From NCBI GenBank assembly GCA_963680875.1, contig OY804590.1:21142640-21206639 (forward strand): DNA of 64,000 nt. The letters run 5' to 3'. The stretch is from Bathymodiolus brooksi. Taxonomy: Eukaryota; Mollusca; Bivalvia; Mytilida; Modiolidae. The notes below the pieces were generated by a model. The model had not been told where the DNA came from. It ran no database searches and was given only the letters and a program-made list of their open reading frames with translations. A program made the translations under genes and the position numbers. Numbering within the stretch: position 1 is the first letter of the stretch; every line of letters begins with the position of its first letter. Shown here one piece after another: positions 56,635-64,000 of the stretch.

Positions 56635-56665
56635 AATAAGTAAAGCGTTTGATCGTGTTTGGATT

Positions 56666-56691
56666 GGGGGGGGGGGGGGGGGGGGGGGGGG
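56666..56691 (+). repeat. G26 homopolymer inside LINE D
   Basis: Twenty-six consecutive G between FDRVW and GLLLKLERYG codons, where the family normally has two to four residues. It is in frame with both sides, so the frame reads Gly8 on one strand and Pro8 on the other. Confidence 0.9.
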
Positions 56692-58140
56692 CTACTATTA
56701 AAATTAGAAAGATATGGCATTAAGGGAGATTTACTCATGTGGCTTAAAAGCTATCTTACTAACAGATCACAAAAAGTAGCTATCAAAGAATCATTATCTG
56801 AGTTAGATGATTTAAAATCTGGTGTTCCCCAAGGGTCAGTCCTCGGTCCTCTGTTATTTTTAGTATTCATAAATGACATAGTCGATGACATGCTTGGACT
56901 CAGTAGACTTTTTGTCGACGATACATCTATTGGACATACAGCCTTAGACGAATCTACTTTAAAAAATATGATTAATATCGACCTAAACAGTATAAAAAAA
57001 GTGGGAGGATACTTGGTTAGTAAAATTTAATCCTAATAAAACTGAGATAATGATATTCAATATTAGAAACCAACAAGATGAACTCAGCTTTGATTTCGAT
57101 GGTATCGTCCTTAATTCTGTTAATAAGCACAAACATTTAGGCATAATTATCAGTAGTGATTGTAAATGGACAAAACATATAGACAGCCTAATTCAGAGAA
57201 CTTCAAAGCAACTTAATGTCTTGAGGAAGCTTAAATTTAGATTATAGAGGGAATCTCTGGAAAATCTTTATTTTACTTTCATTAGACCAATTTTGGAATA
57301 TTCATCTGAAGTATGGGATAACTGCGGGCAAGTCAATTCTGATAGACTAGAAAATCTACAACTGGAAGCGGCTCGTATTGTTACAGGGCTAACATGCTAC
57401 ACAAGTTTGGATTCAATATACAGGGAGGCGGGTTGGGAGAAACTTAGCGCTAGGCGAGAGGTTAAAAAATTATGTATGTTTTATAAATTAAATGTTGGTA
57501 ATTCTCCTGAGTTTTTATGTGATTTGATTCCTCCCAGTGTTGGAGAAACTAACAACTATGATTTATGAAATAGTCATAATATTAGTCAAACTACAAACAG
57601 ATTATCGATATCCCAACAGTCATTTTTTCCGTCGACGACCAAGTTATGGAATTTATTAGACCTGAGAATACGTCAACTTTCAACTTTTGAATCCTTCAAA
57701 TACAAATTGAAACAACACTACTATAAAAATGCTAAACCCCCCTCCTATTATAATATTGGCAACAGATATTTAAATATACTGCATACTAAAATAAGGAATA
57801 ATTGTAGTGTATTACATAATGATCTATTTCATGCTAATTTGATTCATAGCCCATCTTGTTCTTGTGGATATTCCACAGAGAATGCTGAACATTTTTTATT
57901 GTACTGCAAGAGGTTTGATGCACAAAGAAATATTTTGTACCGTTCTTTATTAGCTGGAAATGTACACATTGACTTAAACACCTTGCTGTTTGGAAGTCAA
58001 ATTTATAATATTGACACAAATAGGCATGTATTCATTACTGTACAGACATATATATTAAGGAAACATGTCGCTTTTCTTTCTGCTATTATCGTGAATGTAA
58101 TCAGGTGACAATTGGTTTGTGGCTGACCTGGTGTGAATTA

Positions 58141-58429
58141 GGGAACGACCATTTAACTTGAAGGGGGGGTTATGTTTTTTTTTCTAAAAAAATATTCTGA
58201 TTCCCAGTGTTGCTGAAAAAAATATTCTGATTTTGGTGGAGGAAAAAAAAATAATCTGAATCAGAGTTTTTGTCATATAACCTAATGTTAAATTCTTTAA
58301 AAAAAAATCGCGCTTTGCGCGACAAAAAAAAATATTCTAACTCTTGTGTTGTCCGAAAAAAACTTTCTGAACGAAACAAAAAACCATAACCCCCCCCCCC
58401 CCCCCCCTTCAAGTTAAATGGTCGGTCCC
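58141..58429 (+). mobile_element. PIF/Harbinger-like MITE, copy 2, complete
   Basis: 289 bp with ends GGGAACGACCATTTAACTTG and CAAGTTAAATGGTCGGTCCC, flanked by TTA on both sides (58138-58140 and 58430-58432). It contains a C18 tract (58390-58407) next to the right TIR, opposite a G7 tract in the left TIR. Inserted in the 3' region of LINE D. A truncated copy is at 11021. Confidence 0.9.
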
Positions 58430-58856
58430 TTAGTAAATGTTGCAATACACACGTGTGAGCACTTTATGTTAAAATTCTTACTGAATAAATAATGATATTG
58501 TTATATATTTTGAAACTAAATTTTAAAATATCCTACCTTTACCGAATTAATAATCCCACTACATTGTATAACAATTATTGATTTTCTTCATTCTAGGTGT
58601 GTTCTATAAACTAGTCCAATTATTGTAAAGGTCTGTTCGATTTGTCATTTGGCAACTATCAAATTGTGTTGCACTCGTACATTTCATGTTGTTGTTTTTT
58701 GTTTTTTTCCCCTAATTATTAAGAAAGATTAGCTTTTGTGTATTTATGTTCAACTGTATTTGTATATTGTTTATATAAAGGAGAAGATGTTCTAAGTTGA
58801 AAAACTTGTATCTGATCCTATTGTCATATTTTTGGACAATAAAATATGTTTAAACT

Positions 58857-59020
58857 AAGGGGGTTTATTCCATCCGACTGAATCCTGGCATAGCAGAGCA
58901 TAACTTGTGTTTTTTTTAATAAATGAGTAATGGTAGTCTACCCAATTCTATAATAACATCGTTGTTGTTGTATTTATACTTATGTTATATATGATACTCT
59001 GTAGTTTAAATGAATAAATG
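58857..59020. other. Short non-coding spacer
   Basis: No feature seen between the LINE D end and the next LINE tail. Confidence 0.4.
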
Positions 59021-59420
59021 TATAGAAATAGAAATAGAAATAAGTTTATTAACCAAATCAGGGCCCCAGGAGGGCATATACAAATAACAATTATGATTGA
59101 TACACAACAACAATACAAATAACAATTATGATTGATACACAACAACAATATATCAACTTAAATATTCGCGATGAAATATCAATAATTGTGGTGCAGGCAC
59201 ACTCGGGCAGGAAAAGAGATATATGCACATAAACGTACATACACTTACTCGCATATATATGAGGGGGGGGGGGGGGATGAGAGAGAACATATACATATAT
59301 ATCAGGTGATTCATCACCAATCTGCAAGAGACACCTTGAGTCGATGCTAAAAGGAATAAAGTCCTACTTGTGTCTAGTGCAGACCGGCCATGTTGATGTG
59401 GAAGGAATATTGTTTGGAAC
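59021..59420 (-). mobile_element. LINE 3'-end fragment, inverted (same family as 35957-36150)
   Basis: On the minus strand it ends with GGGCCCTGATTTGGTTAATA, AACTTATTTC and (TATTTC)n, preceded by the two tandem ~35-bp units. Here it extends further 5' than the other copy, to about 59420, and includes a G14 tract at 59263-59276. No coding part is recognisable. Confidence 0.75.
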
Positions 59421-59620
59421 ATGGAAAGGGATCAGAGCTTTTGGATAACCAGCAGCGAGCATCAAGGGACGATGCCAAAAAGAATATTTTCTTTCTCATG
59501 CTCAATGCAGGTCATCCAGTTTGCAGATCTCCAATTCCATTTAATCAAATAGTTGTAGATAAAAGATATTGACAAAGATATCTGAGTATAGTTGGGTCTT
59601 CATTATTTAAAATCCATATG
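59421..59620. other. Spacer, no feature assigned
   Basis: An open frame at 59390-59572 has no recognisable features. Confidence 0.35.
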
Positions 59621-59622
59621 CA

Positions 59623-60036
59623 GTGGCGGATTTAGAGGGGGCGTGCGGGGCGTGCGCTCCCCCCCCCCTAAATTTCGCAAAGCATATGTTATACAACGTT
59701 AATTAAGCAGTTCAATAAATAACTTTTTCATGAATGGTTAACTCGTGACCTGTAGTAAAATATTCTTACACATTGTAAATACACGTTGGATGTGTTCGCT
59801 GATTCATATATGTATTCGCCGTCAGTAGTTCAAAGATTATTCCATTCTGATTGGTTCCGAGGTACCAGTCATCAACTATTTTCTCACGCCAATTAAACAT
59901 TATTTCTGCAGTCAATTTTACAACTACATGTACACGTGCTATTTAGAAATTATAAAATGGACGAAAATTCTAGGCCAAGAAAACAAGCAAGATTGGATAC
60001 ATTTCTGATTCCTCGACGAGACGAGAAAAGTCAAAG
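59623..60036 (+). mobile_element. 5' end of a probable hAT element with its first coding exon
   Basis: Starts CAGTGGCGGATTTAGAGGGG, a G/C-rich terminus of the kind common to invertebrate hAT elements. At 59957 an ATG opens MDENSRPRKQARLDTFLIPR and runs to a consensus donor (CAAAG|GTAACC, exon end 60036). A short basic N-terminus of this style, followed by an intron, is usual for hAT transposases of the ZMYM/zinc-finger-associated kind, but 26 residues cannot prove it. No downstream transposase exons or matching right terminus are found, so the element is probably broken. Confidence 0.45.
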
Positions 60037-60866
60037 GTAACCTAAAAAGTAAATTTAACAGTTGATCTCATTTATAAAGCATACAACGAAAACCTATAAC
60101 GAGAGAATCAGATGATGAAACTGAGACAGTGTGGAGAAACTTGAGTGTCCCATGAAAATGGTCACTTCTCTTTAAATAATGGTTCAAATAGTTCTTGAAT
60201 TCGAAATTCTGCAATTTCATATGAAAAAAAAAATATAAGTTTGATTTGTATACAAATACCCGAAAATGTTGCCTTTCACTTTTCAAGTAAAGATCAGTAA
60301 AAATACGCATTGGTATATTTTACATTAAAATACAAAAGTAACATATTAATAAAAAAAAAATTAGCGGCAATTTATTTGTAACAATCTCTGCATCTGCCCG
60401 AGGTATCGGCACAAGAAAGTGTGAACAAATCCTTTGTCCGGGTACGTTTATATTATTTATATCTACCAATGGATGTCTGTACAATTTTTTTTACACATTT
60501 TTAACAAAAAAATCTGACTACAATTTATTTGTAATAAATTAATATATATGGTTTATGCATATCTCACACCTGATTTCCGTAAGCATATTTCTCGAGAACT
60601 TTGATACATTTTTTTTGTTTGATCTGTTAGTGTAATGAGGTTTTTACGCCCGTTGCTCAAACACTTGATGTCCGTCCGTCCGTCCGCCCGTCTGTAAGAT
60701 TTCTGCAATTCGCAACCCCCCTGACTGTAACCACGCAATTGATTGACGTTAAACTATATAATGTACTTGAAATACATTGTAGTTGTCCACAATGGTTTTT
60801 AGATTTTTCATTGAAGGCCGGGTGGAGGGGGTAGGAGGAGGATTCTGCAACCCGCAACTCCTAAAT
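60037..60866. other. Non-coding, with simple-repeat stretch
   Basis: A (GTCC)n tract is at about 60671-60690. Two similar motifs TTTCTGCAATTCGCAACCCC (60700) and TTCTGCAACCCGCAACTCC (60843) suggest a small local duplication. No gene seen. Confidence 0.4.
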
Positions 60867-61060
60867 CAGTGGCGGATCCAGGGGGGGGGGGGGGCGCACC
60901 CGGTGCGCTCCCCCCTAAAATTGGAAAAGATGTGATTTTTTTGCGTAAAATGGTGATTTTTCACACGAAATACCCCAAAAATTTTCGCGCCTCCCTCCGC
61001 TCGGCGCAATTTTTTAAAATGCCCCCCCCCCCCTAACTTGAAATCCTGGATCCGCCCCTG
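60867..61060. mobile_element. 194-bp hAT-like MITE
   Basis: Ends CAGTGGCGGATCCAGG...CCTGGATCCGCCCCTG, with G14 next to the left end and a C-run next to the right. The terminal sequence is close to the hAT-like end at 59623. No clear 8-bp target duplication is visible. Confidence 0.65.
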
Positions 61061-61164
61061 ATATGAGTTTACATTTGTCATCTAAATTTTGAAAATTTTG
61101 ACACTCAGATGTCAAATATGTAAATAGTTTAAATTTAAATTATCAAATGTCAATATCATCGAAA

Positions 61165-61256
61165 TTGTTCGTAATTGCGTCCGGTGAGGCTAACGTGTAC
61201 GGATCGGATCATCGTATTATTGAAATTTTAGGACTTCGTCCTTCAAACAGGTTGCC
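61165..61256. repeat. Short repeat shared with 19040-19452
   Basis: TTCGTAATTGCGTCCGGTGA at its left and AGGACTTCGTCCTT at its right, as at the borders of the longer block near 19 kb. Possibly an internally deleted copy. Confidence 0.45.
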
Positions 61257-61873
61257 TGTCTCATATTAAATTAAATCGTTATTTCTCTGAGTGGGGAAAT
61301 CAATAGAAATATAGAGTTATCTCCCATTTGTTTACATCAGTGAGTTTAGTATGCATGAATGGTGATCATGATAGAACAACAAAGAAACGATTTGACAGCC
61401 CAGATAACTTTCACGACACATACATCACACAAAAGACATGATTTTAAGACAATCTGAATGAAAATTATTTAATTTACATAAATATCATTCGATGATTTAT
61501 TTTAAAAACAGGATGTAATGTGTGATTCTTTTGTTTACAAAAATATGCTGGATCATCATCATGTGGTTGTCTACTGAAGGAAATTTAAAAGGGTTTTTTA
61601 TTTACACTAGACAAAGGTATGTATTAGTCAGAGAGAAGTAATAAATAAATATAGCCTTATTTCTTAATTATATTTAGAGAACCGCATTTGCGAAAAATGT
61701 TTTTCAGATGAAATGGAATCTGAAGAACACATAATTAAAATGTTCTTTTTACTATACTTCCAGGTGCAAGCTTCTTGAAACAATTAAGAATAACATTAAT
61801 CATTCTAACTTTGAAAAATTATCAATTGTGGATAAATTTATATGGCTTTTAAACTTCTTGTTAAAAAGTCACT
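61257..61873. other. Non-coding spacer, no feature seen
   Basis: AT-rich, no recognisable frame. Confidence 0.4.
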
Positions 61874-63204
61874 GTTTCGGATCCTTACAAGTTGTTTCGG
61901 CCTTATGACAGATTCGGCCGTAGTTGATTCGGCCTTAGTTGATGCGGCCTTATGCAAATCCGGCCTTATAGCAAATGGAAAAGAATAATTCAAAAATAAA
62001 AGTTCTATTTAAATTTAAAATATTATTTAAATATTCATGATGTGATGAATAAAATATTGGAACTTGCAATTGAAGTTGATGTTGATGATTAGAAAAACAA
62101 TTCAGGTTGATATACCAAGCTGTCAACAAGCGACATTCCTTAGATGTTCTCTTGCAATTAATTATCATTTGTTTAATAGTGGTAAAATTGCACTGGCAGT
62201 ATGATTATAAGGGCTACCAAAAAGTAAAAGGAAGCCATACTATAAATTACTCAAAAAGTACTCCAATTCTTTTGATGAAACCGCACTAATATATGCATAT
62301 TTTGGTGATGGTCCTACTATTTTCAAAACTATCAACTATGTCGTTTCCTTGTATTGTGTGTGAGCAGAATACAACTTTAATTCTCTAAGAAAGTTTCAAG
62401 ATGTTCTAAATTTGGATATATTATTGAAAGGCTCACCAATCCTTACTGTAGAGGAGAATACTGAGATATTCGATGCTGTTCACCATTTCATTATTGGTAG
62501 TAGAAGATTCACATGACTCAATAAATTTTCCTTTTCTTTGTATCTGGTCATATAACATTGAAAAGTCTTCCTATATATACATGTAGCTCCAAATCTTTAA
62601 ATTTTTCAGCTTAATTAATAGTTGTAAATCTTTCAATTATACAGGTCTCTCTTCCCCCTCCCCCCTTTTACTCAATCACAATCACTATTTTGTTTAGATA
62701 TTTCCCCCCTTATTTACTTATTTGTCTCTTCTTCCTCCATCTCTCCCAAATTCCCTTTATTCAATCATAAATATATATACTGAAAAAGAGTTAATTCATA
62801 TTGATATGGTGGACCTCACATAATTAGTGATTTTGATTTCATAATTTCAGTTTACATGTTGTATATAGTGTGTATTAAATGTAAGTTCAGTCTATCCATC
62901 ATTCTATGCCAATTCATCATCATTAATATTATAAATAATAATAGCTTAAATATAAAGCCATAATTTGGCTATTCCAAATTATATCATACCTATTAAAAAA
63001 AGAAAAAAAAAAACATTTTTTTTTGTATGATCCTGCTATTAATATACATATTATATCATACCTATTAACAAAAAAAAAAAAAAAAGAAAGGGAAAAATCT
63101 TTTTTGATTTGTTTGTATGATTCTGCTATTAATATACATGTGTTTATGCTTGGTAATTAAGATGAATTGCATGTATACATGATGGGTAGATTGATCTATG
63201 TCTT

Positions 63205-63310
63205 ATGTAAATTGTGTTCAAATTGTTCCATCTTGTTGTTGGAGAGGATTTGTATAGGCATAGCCTGTTATCCAATCCTATTGATTTATCAATAAAATAT
63301 TTGAAATGAA
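63205..63310 (+). repeat. LINE-type 3' tail inside element B
   Basis: TTGTTCCATCTTGTTGTTGG, GGATTTGTATAGGCATAGCC, TTTATCAATAAAATATTTGA then AATGAAA. Same style as known LINE 3' ends; no coding part. Confidence 0.5.
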
Positions 63311-63330
63311 AGCAGAACGTCCGTCCAAAG

Positions 63331-63438
63331 TAGTCCGAGATTCCTCTGTCGTTTAACGGCATTGATAAAGTTGCTTGTAGCCGTAACGCTACAAGCAACT
63401 TTATCAATGCCGTTAAACGACAGAGGAATCTCGGACTA
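63331..63438. mobile_element. 108-bp solo hairpin of the TAGTCCGAG family, 8-bp target duplication
   Basis: Two perfect 51-bp inverted arms starting TAGTCCGAGATTCCTCTGTC, with a ~6-bp loop and no interior. Each arm equals the first 51 bp of the 1.12-kb element at 25966. GTCCAAAG flanks it at 63323-63330 and 63439-63446. It looks like a mobilised minimal element consisting only of termini. Confidence 0.92.
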
Positions 63439-63779
63439 GTCCAAAGCAGCATGCTTTAGAGTGCGACAGTTGTTTCCAGTGGCAACACAGACTATGTAAT
63501 AGTAGGACCATCACTTAATTATTTACTCAAATCATCACAATGTGTCGTTTTATTGTATGTATCATATATATCCATAGATACACATCATTCTTAACTGAGG
63601 CCGCATTAATTAACCAAGGCCGTATCAACTAAGGCCGCATTTGTTTAAGGCCGGATTTGCATAAGGCCGAATAGTTTTCAGGCCGGATCAACTCGAAAGC
63701 GTTTCGGATAGCTGGTATCTCATATTTTAACACTACAGTCACGTCTCTCATTCTTGTATTTACAATTTATTTGATATTT

Positions 63780-63872
63780 TTTGCAATCACCTTGTGTTTT
63801 ATTATGTTTATATGCCCCTTCGTGGGCCCTCTAATTTGGACCAATAAAATCTTGTATCTTGTATTCTTCATT
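63780..63872 (+). repeat. LINE 3' tail with (TCTTGTA)n
   Basis: ATATGCCCCTTCGTGGGCCC, TCTAATTTGGACCAATAAAA, then TCTTGTATCTTGTATTC. A GCCC..GGGC stem before AATAAA, as in the tails at 33.0, 36.1, 55.9 and 59.0 kb. Confidence 0.6.
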
Positions 63873-64000
63873 TTGTACCAGACGAGAAGTTGTTTTCCAT
63901 TGACATTAATTTTCAGAGTGGGAAAAACTTTAAAAAGGGGATTTTAATATTTTTGAACTAAGCCTAGTGTAGTTGTAGGTGATTGTAATCTGGGAGTAAT
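63873..64000. other. Window end, no feature seen
   Basis: Short non-coding remainder. Confidence 0.4.

Larger units (their letters stand above)
56637..58856 (+). mobile_element. LINE D fragment (RT C-terminal half, zinc-binding region and 3' UTR)
   Basis: Begins inside the RT domain (SKAFDRVW at 56638-56663), is interrupted by a 26-G tract, and continues GLLLKLERYGIKGDLLMWLK, SGVPQGSVLGPLLFLVFIND and RLFVDDTSIG (catalytic box, FVDD). After a frameshift near 57020-57050 come KHKHLGIIISSDCKWTKHID, RPILEYSSEVWDN and QLEAARIVTG. A stop at 57247 and another at 57566-57568 interrupt it. The C-terminal CSCGYSTENAEHFLLYC is zinc-binding-like. The coding part ends at 58108. The 3' region is split by the MITE at 58141-58429 and ends near AATAAA at 58838. 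VPQGSVLGP with zf-like tail fits CR1/jockey-like LINEs. Not functional. Confidence 0.85.
61883..63700. mobile_element. CGGCC-box element B (1818 bp), 9-bp target duplication
   Basis: The left end CCTTACAAGTTGTTTCGGCC is followed by five boxes of the form TTCGGCCTTA over ~90 bp. The right end carries the same boxes inverted (TAAGGCCG..., AAGGCCGAATAG) and closes GGCCGGATCAACTCGAAAGC. GTTTCGGAT flanks it on both sides (61874-61882 and 63701-63709). No transposase inside: it holds AT-rich sequence, a LINE-type 3' tail (63205-63310) and a solo hairpin (63331-63438). The 9-bp duplication fits Mutator-like transposition, but the box-array termini are unusual. Confidence 0.75.

Overview
This is an AT-rich, intron-bearing eukaryotic window that looks like a bivalve mollusc. 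The reasons are an HSPA12-type Hsp70 exon (a family strongly expanded in bivalves), two tRNA-derived SINE families with a molluscan-type body, a dispersed 'GGTTCGTGTTGCTC' repeat of the kind common in mussels and relatives, and dense LINE and cut-and-paste DNA-element debris. There is no operon, CRISPR array or bacterial signal. The species is not determined. I see only three exons or genes that are likely host coding sequence, plus one weak one; the rest is repeats.

Layout: 0-4.7 kb holds a 39-bp minisatellite and the terminal exon of an HSPA12-like gene (+). 4.7-6.3 kb is a ~43-bp minisatellite with higher-order structure, flanked by a dispersed repeat. 7.0-11.4 kb is LINE family A copy 1 (+), split by a Tc1 element that itself carries a small MITE, and hit downstream by a Harbinger-like MITE. 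12.0-16.2 kb has the dispersed repeat, a SINE and LINE A copy 2 (-), split by a 538-bp TIR element. 16.6-17.6 kb is a 176-nt near-perfect hairpin abutting a truncated gene of the 'SDG...HGKG' protein family. 21.5-24.7 kb is LINE B (+), with one frameshift and an internal 69-residue tandem duplication. 25.4-27.9 kb is an element whose ends are arrays of CGGCC boxes, invaded by a long-TIR element. 28-31.4 kb is bounded by 35-bp TIRs. 31.9-37.8 kb has two copies of a Mutator-like MITE with exact 9-bp target duplications, and a 38-bp minisatellite cut in two by nested insertions.

38.7-46.6 kb contains one clear host gene exon (39626-42046, 805 codons, a basic Lys/Ser-rich protein with degenerate internal repeats) surrounded by SINE copies, then a 31-copy 38-bp minisatellite. 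47.8-56.2 kb is mostly non-coding with several large inverted repeats. 56.2-58.9 kb is two LINE fragments head to head, fused at a 26-G tract. 59-64 kb holds LINE 3' tails, the 5' end of a probable hAT element with its first exon, a short MITE, and a second CGGCC-box element with a 9-bp target duplication and a 108-bp solo hairpin inside it.

The genes do not form a pathway. The region records layered transposition, and exact target-site duplications let the order of several insertions be read directly. The most novel-looking material is: the CGGCC-box elements, the 108-bp hairpin whose arms equal the termini of a 1.1-kb element, the 9-bp-TSD MITE family, and the LINE family with CADD in place of the usual FADD/YADD catalytic box. 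No computed search was available, so family names rest on motif recognition.
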